This document shows, in pieces, positions 6,031 through 12,842 of a stretch of 29,974 nt of DNA. The notes under the pieces were generated by a model that worked only from the letters and a program-made list of their open reading frames with translations, had not been told where the DNA came from and made no database searches. Position 1 is the first letter of the stretch, and each line of letters starts with the position of its first letter. Position numbers and translations under genes: made by a program. This stretch comes from a virus, in IMG/VR virus record IMGVR_UViG_3300042543_000417, positions 1-29,974 of that record. One strand, given 5' to 3'.

Positions 6031-6814
6031 CGTAGATTGGTGACGGGTAGCGATTGGTGACGGGTCCGGTTTTGTTGACGAGTGCAAAGATGTTGTCGCC
6101 GGTTTCGGTGAGCTTGTACCCCGCCTTGGCGAGCGCGTTTAGCGTGTGCAGTTCTGGGTCCTCCCAGGTGTCCTCGGTCCAGATGTCTCCGGTGAACCCT
6201 GCGGCACGAAGCAGGTGTTTTAGCGACCAGACAGAGTACTCATAGTTGTGTCGATGATAGGTCGCCCCGGGCTGGTATTGCATATAGAAGTATGGGTCTC
6301 GGCCGGCAAGGATTTTGGTAATGCCTCGCGAGGACGCGATGTTTGGCGTCGTGAGTAGCAGCGTCCCGCCGGGTTTGAGTATTCGGTTGATTTCGCTTAG
6401 GAGCGCCATGGGGTCGACCTCCATGTGCTCGAGCACCTCAAGGCAAAGTACCATGTCGTAGCGCTCGTTCTCGCACTGGATGCGCTCGAACTCAAGGTCC
6501 GCGGTGTATGCGCGAACGGTTCGTGTTTCGTCTCTGGAACCGGTTAGCGTAAGTTCTCTGACGGGCTGGTCGCCGGTGAAGTCTGTGACCTCGACGTCAA
6601 CGTCAGGAGCGAGTGTACCAAGGACGAGCGGAATGGTTGTGCTGGTACCGATTTCTAGTACCCGCGATGTCGTGCCATGTAGCTTGTCGAGTGCGACATG
6701 CAGGCTTCGCGCGTAGCGTCGCCAGTGCACACGCGTGTACTCGTCTTTTGGCGCGCACGCATTAATGGCGTCTTTGATGCTGGCGGGTATCCCGTTGTCC
6801 TGATTGCTGATCAT
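6023..6814 (-). CDS. SAM-dependent methyltransferase (class I)
   Basis: 263 aa from the ATG at 6814, with AGGA about 8 nt upstream. A Rossmann fold is evident: motif I RVLEIGTSTTIPLVLG (51-66), an acidic turn DVEVTDFTGD (73-82), YDMVLCLEVLEHM (119-131) and ILKPGGTLLLTTPN (145-158). EVLEH followed by LKPGG-LLLTTPN is typical of the Methyltransf_11/23 group, often found in polysaccharide and glycan loci. It starts 9 nt after the pyruvyltransferase stop and overlaps the GH130-like gene. The substrate is most likely a sugar given the neighbours, but DNA, protein or small-molecule targets cannot be excluded. Confidence 0.88.
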   Translation of the reverse strand: MISNQDNGIPASIKDAINACAPKDEYTRVHWRRYARSLHVALDKLHGTTSRVLEIGTSTTIPLVLGTLAPDVDVEVTDFTGDQPVRELTLTGSRDETRTVRAYTADLEFERIQCENERYDMVLCLEVLEHMEVDPMALLSEINRILKPGGTLLLTTPNIASSRGITKILAGRDPYFYMQYQPGATYHRHNYEYSVWSLKHLLRAAGFTGDIWTEDTWEDPELHTLNALAKAGYKLTETGDNIFALVNKTGPVTNRYPSPIYDA

Positions 6815-6823
6815 GTGTGTATC

Positions 6824-7573
6824 CTATCGGTTCATCCCGTGTCTGTGTTTTTCCCACCAGTTGATTCCGTCCCAGCTGTGCCCCCAGTGGTTTTGCTGCG
6901 CGGTGTCGATTTCAAGCCACTCGAGCCAGTCGTCCCATTTGGCCGGGCAGTCGATGTTTCTGCTGGTTCCACCGTTGTAGAACGCGAAGGGAACGGAGTA
7001 CGCGTGCGCAACAATTGCGGCGTGCATTGCTCCGGCGAGCACGAAGTCCGCGCTGGCGATGCGCTGGGTTAGCGTGACAATGTCGTCCCTGGCGCGCACG
7101 ACCGGTGACACGATGGTGTCGACTCCGAGGTTGCTGGCCCGGTACGTGTCACGACGCGAGTCAAGTATGTGCGGGACGAAGATGGTTTCGCCTTCGTCTT
7201 TCTTTCGCGGCGGTGTTTTCACGACGAGCGGAACGTAGCGCCCGGGGTCTGCGGTGACGAAGATGTCTTTCCCGGCGCGACGGAGTGCGCGTTGCGTTGC
7301 TGGTCCTCGGCACCCCATGAATATGGATTGCGCGACGAGTTCTGGGTCGAGTTCGTTTCCGCGCCATCCACAGTTATGGAAGACGGGCGTGTACCCGCTG
7401 CGCAAGATTTCGCTCATGACGGCGTTGTCAATGTAGCTTCCGATGAGGCAGTGCGCGCGCGTGGCGTCGCGGGCGTATGACTCGAGGAGCGCGTCATTGG
7501 ATGCGCCTACGAGTTCCCATAGGGCGTCGCCATAGTTGCGCTCCCGCGCGGGTGTTTTCCACTCCCAGATCAT
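6824..7573 (-). CDS. Polysaccharide pyruvyl transferase family protein
   Basis: 249 aa, first gene of the operon. Family members (CsaB, PssM, Wca-type) move a pyruvyl group from phosphoenolpyruvate onto sugars to make ketals on surface polymers. Visible family features are RNYGDALWELV near the N-terminus (12-22), GYTPVFHNCGWRG (60-72), FMGCRGPATQRALR (85-98), VTADPGRYVP (106-115), IFVPHILDS and the conserved C-terminal block AGAMHAAIVAHAYSVPFAF (180-198). It is shorter than many members, about 300-400 aa from memory. The transcript appears leaderless: a TACAAT box ends 6 nt before the ATG. A phage copy could remodel host wall polymers or decorate the virion. Confidence 0.82.
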   Translation of the reverse strand: MIWEWKTPARERNYGDALWELVGASNDALLESYARDATRAHCLIGSYIDNAVMSEILRSGYTPVFHNCGWRGNELDPELVAQSIFMGCRGPATQRALRRAGKDIFVTADPGRYVPLVVKTPPRKKDEGETIFVPHILDSRRDTYRASNLGVDTIVSPVVRARDDIVTLTQRIASADFVLAGAMHAAIVAHAYSVPFAFYNGGTSRNIDCPAKWDDWLEWLEIDTAQQNHWGHSWDGINWWEKHRHGMNR

Positions 7574-7579
7574 CTATGA

Positions 7580-7601
7580 ATTGTATCCCCCGGGATACTA
7601 T
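7580..7601. promoter_or_regulatory. Mirror-image divergent leaderless promoter with central palindrome
   Basis: GTATCCC-CC-GGGATAC (7583-7598) is a perfect dyad centred at 7590.5. On the minus strand TACAAT (7585-7580) ends 6 nt before the ATG at 7573. On the plus strand TACTAT (7596-7601) ends 6 nt before the GTG at 7608. Both -10 boxes and both start codons are equidistant from the centre (8 and 17.5 nt). Neither gene has a Shine-Dalgarno at normal distance, so both mRNAs probably begin at their start codon. A dimeric regulator on the dyad would control both. Confidence 0.6.
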
Positions 7602-7607
7602 TGTTTG

Positions 7608-7883
7608 GTGGAAGAGTTTAGTTTCGAGTCGATTGAGCGCGAGTATGAGCGCTATTGGCGCGCGTTTATCGCGGAGCAGCTCGAGGACGTGATCGCGGGT
7701 AGTAAGCGCACGCAGACTCCTGAGTCTGAGCAGGAGGCGCGCTGGTTTCGCGAGGGGCTACGTTTCGCGGTGATCATTTGTCGTTACACTGAGTCTACTG
7801 ACCCGACCTACGCGGACGTTGAAGAACGACTCCGTCGGCGCCCTCCGGACGCTGATGGCGGCTTCGGTGTTGTTGACGACTGA
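7608..7883 (+). CDS. 91-aa helical protein divergent from the glycan operon
   Basis: A GTG at 7608 is chosen from the TACTAT box spacing and coding content; the in-frame region upstream lies within the neighbour's coding sequence. It starts VEEFSFESIEREYERYWRAF, is rich in Glu and Arg, and is predicted helical up to about residue 75, with a hydrophobic core FREGLRFAVIICRY. The tail is flexible (RRRPPDADGGFGVVDD). No HTH motif is evident, so calling it the operon's regulator would be a guess. It is the only plus-strand gene within about 14 kb and ends 3 nt from a convergent gene. Confidence 0.6.
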   Translation: MEEFSFESIEREYERYWRAFIAEQLEDVIAGSKRTQTPESEQEARWFREGLRFAVIICRYTESTDPTYADVEERLRRRPPDADGGFGVVDD

Positions 7884-7886
7884 GCG

Positions 7887-8018
7887 CTACGCGTGTCGTT
7901 GCACGATTTGTAGCCAGAGTTTTTCGACTCCTGGTTTTTCGCATACCCAGCACGAGTTTCCGTCTGGTCGCGCAACCCATTGAACGTCGCACGCGACGCA
8001 TTGCCATTGGGTTTCCAC
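7887..8018 (-). CDS. 43-aa zinc-ribbon micro-protein
   Basis: It starts VETQWQCVACDVQWVARPDG and then has NSCWVC: Cys pairs at 7/10 and 23/26 give C-x2-C-x12-C-x2-C, a classic small zinc ribbon. The GTG at 8018 lies 14 nt after the upstream stop and lacks a clear ribosome binding site, so coupling is assumed. The frame continues further upstream, but that part overlaps the better-supported 43-aa neighbour and reads as low-complexity. It is the last gene of the minus-strand tail-fibre transcript. Confidence 0.6.
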   Translation of the reverse strand: METQWQCVACDVQWVARPDGNSCWVCEKPGVEKLWLQIVQRHA

Positions 8019-8032
8019 AGCGCTCGGGTCGA

Positions 8033-8164
8033 TCAGCGGCTGTGTTGCAGTTGTCGTTTGGCGTTCGTGTCGTGCAGGTTGACTTCGAGCATGTTGTCGT
8101 AGATAGTGATGTATGGTGTAAGCGCGTAGCCACGCGGCGTCAATACCAGCTGATAGAAGGTCAC
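8033..8164 (-). CDS. 43-aa beta-rich hypothetical protein
   Basis: A GTG at 8164 has GGAAAGG 7 nt upstream. It begins VTFYQLVLTPRGYALTPYIT and continues IYDNMLEVNL, predicted beta strands with many aromatics. Third codon positions are strongly G/C, as in neighbouring genes, which supports this frame over the overlapping one. It lies between the fibre gene and a zinc-ribbon peptide. I do not recognise it. Confidence 0.55.
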   Translation of the reverse strand: MTFYQLVLTPRGYALTPYITIYDNMLEVNLHDTNAKRQLQHSR

Positions 8165-8252
8165 GCATAGGCCTTTCCACCTTTGTCTTTGCCGATTAGT
8201 AGAGTCTTTATTTTCCGCGTCGGTGTGTTCTTGTGAAAACAAGTAATTATGA

Positions 8253-10001
8253 CTAGGCGCCAGGCCAAGTATCGTTGGACCAAGCGATGCGCTTCCAGAT
8301 GTGTGTGGTGCCGTCGTAGGTTCCAGTGCAGAAGTAATGATGCGATGTGTCATCTGCTACAAGATGGGCAACATCTCCTGCCTGCCCGAGAGACGATGTC
8401 GGAACGTTAACTCGAATGTAGGCTCTGTCACTAAGAGTCGCGATCTGGTTTCCTGGAATATTGGCATCGCTAAGAAATTCTCCATTGCTGCCGTCTAATA
8501 CGACAGACTGTGGCGATCCAACATAAAGAGGCCATTCTTCACTCTTTCCAGAAATTCCTGTTACCCAGAGACCGCCCATCGCCGGGCCGTAGAGAATTCC
8601 TTCTGAGTCAAACGTCCACTGGTAGTACCACGGTGAATTGTATGTAAAGGTATATGTCTGCCCTGCCGTGAACACTGCGCCATTTGCTGTAACGGTCATC
8701 ACGCCGTCAGTCGCAGTGGCAGAGTCAACAATGTAGTCGGTGCCGCCAACATTTACTGTGTAGCCAGTCTGAATATTGGCTGTGTCTTCTGCAAGAAACT
8801 CTGTTCCATTTGACACATTTTCATTCATTACGTTATTTGTAATAAACGTTGGTCTTGTAGTTATTGCGACCGCTCTGTCAGTGTCAGAAACAATGACGCT
8901 GTTTTTTTCTCCACCAAGGATTATGTTTGCGGCAGACTCATCAATATTTCCACCAGCGCGGAGGTGGACGTGATTCGGCGTCCCACCTGTCGGTTCAATA
9001 ACTAGATATTGATCTGTACCAAGACCGTCGTGTGGAACAATCTGAATTGAGTCATTTAATCCCTCACCAGAGCCTTCAATTGCGTTCTCAATGTAGCCAG
9101 CTCCAGGAAGTTCAAACCTTCCTTCTGAATTCATTCTCCAGTAGTATTCAGGGCCTTCTTCAATACTATTCCAGTTAGAAGTAAATCTAATATCGTCGTT
9201 TGCGCGGAGGAGTATGTCGTCCCCGCCTGCTTCAATAAATACGTCGTCGTCTGAAAAAATTCTTACATCAAGGTCTTTGCCTTCAATGTTGACTGCGCCA
9301 GTATTATAGTCAACTTCTATTTTTGATTTATACGTGTACACGAAGTTAAGTTGACTGAAAGTCACAGGTTCTGCTGGAGGCGTACCGCCAGAAAGGAAAA
9401 TAGTTACGCCGCCGCTGCCTACAGTGCATCCACTGTAGTAACCAGCAAATTCTTCGTCAACATAGATTCTTGTTCTACTTGCAAAGTCTAGTACAGAAGA
9501 AATAAAATCAACTACGTCTACTTGATCATCAAGCTGTATTTTATGTGACTCAGGGTTGTCACTGAGCCAAGTTCCTTCACTCCAGTGATTGCTTGTCGCA
9601 TAAAAGGCCGTGTCATTTTCAGAGCCATATGCTTCAATTCTTGCTGCATTGTTACCTGGGTCTAAAACCAGTTGTGCGCCCACTTCATCGGCGTTGTTGT
9701 TTAACGCCTGCAGATGCATGGTCTGGTTGTCATCAACGTACGCAGTCGTTGCGTCGAATTGGAAATCGCCTACGTCTGCGTTGCCATTGCCATTGCCACC
9801 CGCTGGCCCGGTCGGCCCCGTCGGTCCCATCGGGCCAGCCGCCCCTTGAGGACCAGAAGTCTCTACAATGATGGTGGCCTGAACCGGTGTAGTGACCTCG
9901 ATTGTTGTCGGGTTCTCTTCTACAACAATCTCTGCAGTAGTTTTGTGGACTATGACTTCTGCGCGCGGCCAGGCTTCCGGCTGCGCATCTACATCGCTCA
10001 T
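8253..10001 (-). CDS. Tail fibre/minor tail protein with short collagen-like linker
   Basis: 582 aa. The N-terminal 45 residues are Val/Thr-rich (TTAEIVVEENPTTIEVTTPV), followed by about 7 Gly-X-Y triplets (50-69, [20 protein letters not shown]) and a GNGNGNA spacer. A long beta-rich, Asn/Asp-rich body follows with no enzymatic motif. The C-terminal segment (DRAYIRVNVPTSSLGQAGDV onward) looks like a receptor-binding or trimerisation tip. Its ATG overlaps the stop of the upstream 118-aa protein (ATGA). The body is clearly AT-richer, especially at third codon positions, than both flanks. This suggests module acquisition from a different phage pool. Its role in host binding is inferred. Confidence 0.75.
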   Translation of the reverse strand: MSDVDAQPEAWPRAEVIVHKTTAEIVVEENPTTIEVTTPVQATIIVETSGPQGAAGPMGPTGPTGPAGGNGNGNADVGDFQFDATTAYVDDNQTMHLQALNNNADEVGAQLVLDPGNNAARIEAYGSENDTAFYATSNHWSEGTWLSDNPESHKIQLDDQVDVVDFISSVLDFASRTRIYVDEEFAGYYSGCTVGSGGVTIFLSGGTPPAEPVTFSQLNFVYTYKSKIEVDYNTGAVNIEGKDLDVRIFSDDDVFIEAGGDDILLRANDDIRFTSNWNSIEEGPEYYWRMNSEGRFELPGAGYIENAIEGSGEGLNDSIQIVPHDGLGTDQYLVIEPTGGTPNHVHLRAGGNIDESAANIILGGEKNSVIVSDTDRAVAITTRPTFITNNVMNENVSNGTEFLAEDTANIQTGYTVNVGGTDYIVDSATATDGVMTVTANGAVFTAGQTYTFTYNSPWYYQWTFDSEGILYGPAMGGLWVTGISGKSEEWPLYVGSPQSVVLDGSNGEFLSDANIPGNQIATLSDRAYIRVNVPTSSLGQAGDVAHLVADDTSHHYFCTGTYDGTTHIWKRIAWSNDTWPGA

Positions 10002-10354
10002 CGCGTCACTTCTGGCGTTACGCGAACCTTGCCCTCAACGAGACGAGTAACGTACCCGCTCGAGGACACGAGCTCGAGGTCATAGACGTAGTTGCCAGGG
10101 CGCAGCGCCCCGGTGTCGGTTGCGCTTAGCGCTAGAACAACAGTGCCCTGCGCCCCTCCGAGAGTGATTTTCCCGTTGCTTGTTGTAAGGCTGGTCATCG
10201 TCCCGGGGGACGTTACCTTTTCCCGGACCTGCATTCGCGCGGTGTACCCGGTCAGATTGACCACAGCGGGCGGGTCACCAACCTTCCATGTCATGGTGAG
10301 GTCCCACGACGCGCCCTGGTGGATGGTAAGGTTTAGAATCCCAGGTGCCTGCAT
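9998..10354 (-). CDS. 118-aa phage virion/tail-associated protein preceding the fibre
   Basis: The protein begins MQAPGILNLTIHQGASWDLT and ends EGKVRVTPEVTR. The pattern INLTIHQGASWDLT, GYTARMQVREK, GKITLGGAQGTVVLALSATDT, YVYDLELVSSSG, VTRLVEGKV is one I recognise from many phages, where it sits directly upstream of tail-fibre genes. It is a beta-sandwich protein of uncertain role, probably a baseplate or fibre-attachment component. The start lies only 2-3 nt after the predicted transcript start of the 10363-10391 promoter, so the mRNA may be nearly leaderless. The stop overlaps the fibre start. Confidence 0.75.
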   Translation of the reverse strand: MQAPGILNLTIHQGASWDLTMTWKVGDPPAVVNLTGYTARMQVREKVTSPGTMTSLTTSNGKITLGGAQGTVVLALSATDTGALRPGNYVYDLELVSSSGYVTRLVEGKVRVTPEVTR

Positions 10355-10362
10355 GGTCTAAT

Positions 10363-10391
10363 AGTATATCTAACCCGCGGCGACGAGTCCA
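10363..10391 (-). promoter_or_regulatory. Promoter for the tail-fibre transcript
   Basis: On the minus strand TGGACT (10391-10386), a 17-bp spacer, then TATACT (10368-10363). The -10 matches five of six and the -35 four of six of the sigma70 consensus. The predicted start is 2-3 nt before the ATG at 10354. Confidence 0.6.
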
Positions 10392-10397
10392 TGCTTA

Positions 10398-10417
10398 CGT
10401 GGCAGCATTATGCCACG
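10398..10417. other. Perfect 7-bp hairpin next to the fibre promoter
   Basis: CGTGGCA (10398-10404) and TGCCACG (10411-10417) flank a 6-nt loop, just upstream of the -35 box. The 9-mer attatgcca occurs at 10407-10415 and again at 10451-10459. It could terminate the upstream operon (no U-tract) or be an operator. Confidence 0.4.
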
Positions 10418-10451
10418 CACGATAATAGAATCCCGGAAATGAAACACGCTA

Positions 10452-10691
10452 TTATGCCAAACTTCCGTGCATGGCGGAAATCCACGTCTCGAGCAGCTCG
10501 GGTGGAAGCTTTCGCATCTCGGTGATCACGTCTCGTGTGCTCTCGGTCCACGCGGAGATCTGACTGTAAGGATCAGTTAGATCCCACTCTAGCGGCCATT
10601 CGTCGCGCTGGTACCCGTACCTCACCATAAGTTGTTCCGCGATGCCCGCGACAACCTTTTCGTTGATGTCGTCAAACTCTGGAGCGCTCAT
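10452..10691 (-). CDS. 79-aa hypothetical protein, end of small-gene operon
   Basis: Starts MSAPEFDDINEKVVAGIAEQ and is acidic and helical, with three Trp residues in DEWPLEWDLTDPYSQISAWT and no cysteine. The ATG overlaps the stop of the 42-aa membrane peptide (ATGA). It is the last gene before a hairpin and the next promoter. No recognisable family; probably an early or accessory phage protein. Confidence 0.65.
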   Translation of the reverse strand: MSAPEFDDINEKVVAGIAEQLMVRYGYQRDEWPLEWDLTDPYSQISAWTESTRDVITEMRKLPPELLETWISAMHGSLA

Positions 10692-10816
10692 GGCTGGTCA
10701 CCGTCCTCGAAGTGGATCTTACACGTGTGCTTCTTGGGATAACCATATTCGGTTGCCCAGACAAGGTAGCACAGCAACAGGAACATTATTATCAGTATCG
10801 TAATGATGGTTACCAT
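10688..10816 (-). CDS. 42-aa single-pass membrane micro-protein
   Basis: The ATG at 10816 overlaps the preceding TGA by one base (TGATG) and the stop overlaps the next ATG by 4 nt. It starts MVTIITILIIMFLLLCYLVW, an uninterrupted hydrophobic helix from residue 2 to 20. A polar end with KKHTCKIHF and acidic residues follows. No N-terminal charge precedes the helix, so it could be an N-out membrane anchor. The double overlap and the strongly hydrophobic reading make it convincing. Function unknown. Confidence 0.65.
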   Translation of the reverse strand: MVTIITILIIMFLLLCYLVWATEYGYPKKHTCKIHFEDGDQP

Positions 10817-11532
10817 CACGTCCAGCCTTTCATAGCGTCGAGCATGTATTGCTCCTTACAGCACCCGTCGCAGTCATGAATCTCGCTTCGGCCCAACGCG
10901 CGACGCCATGGCGCCTCGTCAGGGTCCGGGTGCATTATGCCGTGTTCGCATACCCGCGAAATGGAGTGTGCAACCGGGTCGAACTCCTGTGGCCATTCAG
11001 AGAGTGGGTGTCGAGTCACGGCGTGAATGGCGCAAGTGTCACCGGCGCATCGTTCTGGTGTATGTACTCCGGTTAGGGTGCGCCCTCCCGCGAGGACGGC
11101 GATATTGACTCCGAGCTCGTCGGGTGATTCGAAGTAGATAGGTCGGTCCGGTGTGAGGCGCGGTGGTATTGCTGGTTTTGGCGCATGCTTCTTTTTCTTT
11201 GATGCTTTGGTCCTGGGTGGTATCGAGCTGACGGCGCGCTTCTTTGTTCGTAGTCCCGGGCTTGCGGTGACGATTTCGCGCTCGTCTTCATACCGTGGCG
11301 CGATGATTTCCGCTAGTGTAAGTCCTGGCGCTCGAATGTCGTCCCAGCTCAGCGTTGCACTCGGGTCGGCGTTCGCGGCGGGAGGGTTCCATGTCCAGCC
11401 GAGGAATGTGCGTCGCGCGCTGTAGACGTTTCCGTTGGCGCCCCACAGCACGGCGAGGCTGCCGATATCTGGCTCGTCTTCGTCAGCTGTTGTGATCACG
11501 GCTTGTTCTGCTTTCCTGCTTGTGCTCGACAA
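10816..11532 (-). CDS. 238-aa Cys/His-rich protein of a phage-specific type
   Basis: TTG at 11532 is the longest start and GTG at 11499 is an alternative; neither has a good Shine-Dalgarno. It holds VLWGANGNVYSARRTFLGW, a central basic Lys/Pro linker (TKASKKKKHAPKPAIPPR) and a C-terminal cluster. That cluster reads CAGDTCAIHAVTRHPLSEWP, VCEHGIMHPDPDEAPWRR and HDCDGCC. The block C-x4-C-x2-H, WP, C-x-HG-x2-HPDPD is one I recall from many phage genomes, with no known function; it probably binds zinc. The basic linker suggests nucleic-acid contact. It overlaps the upstream gene by up to 50 nt. Confidence 0.7.
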   Translation of the reverse strand: MSSTSRKAEQAVITTADEDEPDIGSLAVLWGANGNVYSARRTFLGWTWNPPAANADPSATLSWDDIRAPGLTLAEIIAPRYEDEREIVTASPGLRTKKRAVSSIPPRTKASKKKKHAPKPAIPPRLTPDRPIYFESPDELGVNIAVLAGGRTLTGVHTPERCAGDTCAIHAVTRHPLSEWPQEFDPVAHSISRVCEHGIMHPDPDEAPWRRALGRSEIHDCDGCCKEQYMLDAMKGWT

Positions 11533-11764
11533 TGACGCTCAGGTACGTAACCGTGTCGGCTGGGAAGTGTGCGACGGCTTCAGTGGTTCCGAACATCTTA
11601 TAGTTAATGACCCATAGCCCGTACTGCCGATACGCGCCGCCCGCGTGTTTAATGACTCCGATTACTTCGTTTTTGCCGTGTACCCAGACGGTGACGCTGT
11701 CGATGTCATTAGGGTCGTAGAAGTCCAGGTTGAAGTCAATCTCGAGCAGGTCATCCTTGTGCAT
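11483..11764 (-). CDS. 93-aa beta-rich hypothetical protein
   Basis: ATG at 11764 with AGGAAAA 6-7 nt upstream, 3 nt after the preceding stop. The protein starts MHKDDLLEIDFNLDFYDPND and alternates strand-like segments such as SVTVWVHGKNEVIGVIKH and YGLWVINYKMFGTTEAV. No cysteines, unlike its neighbours. Not recognised; possibly a small beta-sheet protein acting on host or phage targets. Confidence 0.65.
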   Translation of the reverse strand: MHKDDLLEIDFNLDFYDPNDIDSVTVWVHGKNEVIGVIKHAGGAYRQYGLWVINYKMFGTTEAVAHFPADTVTYLSVIVEHKQESRTSRDHNS

Positions 11765-11767
11765 GTG

Positions 11768-12301
11768 CTATTTTCCTCGCGCGCGTTGATCCGCTCGAGT
11801 GTCGCGAATGATGTCGCAGTAGCACTCGCAGTTGTCGCACACTCTTGGCGGCTTGATCCATGAACACTTGCACCCGTCCGCCATGGGGCAGATAACGTCG
11901 TGTCCGAATATTGTCAGCGTGCTATTTGTTTCTTCTTCGACGTTTTCTTCGCGAAGCTCGTCTAGTGTTGGCATGCCGAGCATCTTGGTGATTTCGTCGA
12001 GTGTCAGGTTGCCTGCGGTGTCGGTGTACTTTTTCTTTGCCCGGTCAGTGTCTCCTGACATGACGAGTGTCGCGTTGCCGACGTCTTTCATCGCATCGGA
12101 GTAGCCTTTCAGGTATCCTTCAAGGCGCGACTCTTTTTCATGTTCCCAGCACTCGTTTGCCTCGTCAGTGCGCGCGCAGCGCAGCTCGGTGCAGATGCAG
12201 ACTCTCTTGCGTCCGTCGAGGCGGTCTGCCATTTCGGGCGATGTCAGGCAGCGATTGTCGTGCCAGTAGTCCTGCTTGCTTTTTTTCTTTCCCATCTTCA
12301 T
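11768..12301 (-). CDS. 177-aa Cys-rich protein sharing motifs with neighbours
   Basis: The ATG at 12301 overlaps the upstream stop (ATGA) with GAGAG upstream. The N-terminus is basic (MKMGKKKSKQDYW). CICTELRCARTDEANECWEH follows near residues 35-54, then EGYLKGYSDAMKD near 61-73. The C-terminus has CPMADGCKCSW and CDNCECYCDIIRDTRADQRA. The GYxxGxxDAxKD box recurs in the 109-aa and 112-aa neighbours. The C-x-CDII-x2-x-R-x3-x-R box recurs in the 109-aa and 73-aa neighbours. Probably several zinc sites; function unknown. Confidence 0.7.
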   Translation of the reverse strand: MKMGKKKSKQDYWHDNRCLTSPEMADRLDGRKRVCICTELRCARTDEANECWEHEKESRLEGYLKGYSDAMKDVGNATLVMSGDTDRAKKKYTDTAGNLTLDEITKMLGMPTLDELREENVEEETNSTLTIFGHDVICPMADGCKCSWIKPPRVCDNCECYCDIIRDTRADQRARGK

Positions 12302-12516
12302 TTCGCTCTCTGCTCTTCGATTTCTTCTCGTAGTCTTTCGTCAACATGCTCTGGAATGTAGTCACCCGCGTCGCGGTGCTCTGCGATGTGCTCCAGCATC
12401 GCTTCCCTAGTTGGATGACTCCAGTTATCGCTCAGGCTGCACCCGCAGCATTGCCAGCCGTTGTCAAAGCTTTCGTAGATGTACGCGTCGGCTTCACCGA
12501 ATCGACAGTAGCTCAT
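12298..12516 (-). CDS. 72-aa CCGC/His protein, actinophage-type zinc protein
   Basis: Begins MSYCRFGEADAYIYESFDNG and then WQCCGCSLS, followed by AMLEHIAEHRDAGDYIPEHV. The arrangement YCRF, CCxC, about 14-16 residues, H-x3-H and AGDxxP matches a small protein type I recall from many actinophages. The Cys pair plus H-x3-H would make one zinc finger. Both ends overlap neighbours by 4 nt. The role is not known. Confidence 0.75.
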   Translation of the reverse strand: MSYCRFGEADAYIYESFDNGWQCCGCSLSDNWSHPTREAMLEHIAEHRDAGDYIPEHVDERLREEIEEQRAK

Positions 12517-12842
12517 TCACGTTCTTTCTTGGCGATCTCTGCTGCGTAACGGTACGCCGCGGTGATGTCGCAGCGCTGGCACGCGATGCGCGGATCATGC
12601 CTAGGGTGCATGTCTTCTCCGTACTGATAGATGCGTTCCGCGATATTCTTTTGCGCATCGGCGCTGCCTTGCTGGTACCCGCGGTGATAGTCTTCAGAGA
12701 AGTATGGCGCGTTCCATCGTGCTCGTTCGTTTTCTCGAACATCGGCGATGATGTCGCATAAGCAGAACGCGTTTCCGAAGTCTACGCACTTTTCTTTGTC
12801 GTCCTGGTGCTTGTGCTCCGGGCAGTATTCGTCGTGCGTCAT
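12513..12842 (-). CDS. 109-aa Cys/His-rich protein (HDEYC/CLCDII type)
   Basis: Starts MTHDEYCPEHKH, then FGNAFCLCDIIADVRENERA near residues 22-41, RGYQQGSADAQKN near 54-66, and a late pair CQRC. The opening HDEYC and the C-x-C-DIIADVR box are shared with the next gene upstream (MNHDEFC, CQCAIIAQVR), so the two look like paralogues. Small phage proteins with this HDxxC...CxCDLIAxVRxDER pattern are common in actinophages as far as I recall. Likely zinc-binding; function unknown. It overlaps neighbours by 4 nt on each side. Confidence 0.7.
   Translation of the reverse strand: MTHDEYCPEHKHQDDKEKCVDFGNAFCLCDIIADVRENERARWNAPYFSEDYHRGYQQGSADAQKNIAERIYQYGEDMHPRHDPRIACQRCDITAAYRYAAEIAKKERE

Noticed and set aside
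7887-8180. A longer 97-aa version of the zinc-ribbon gene
   Set aside because: Its first half overlaps a better-supported 43-aa frame that has a Shine-Dalgarno and G/C-rich third positions, so the shorter start is used.
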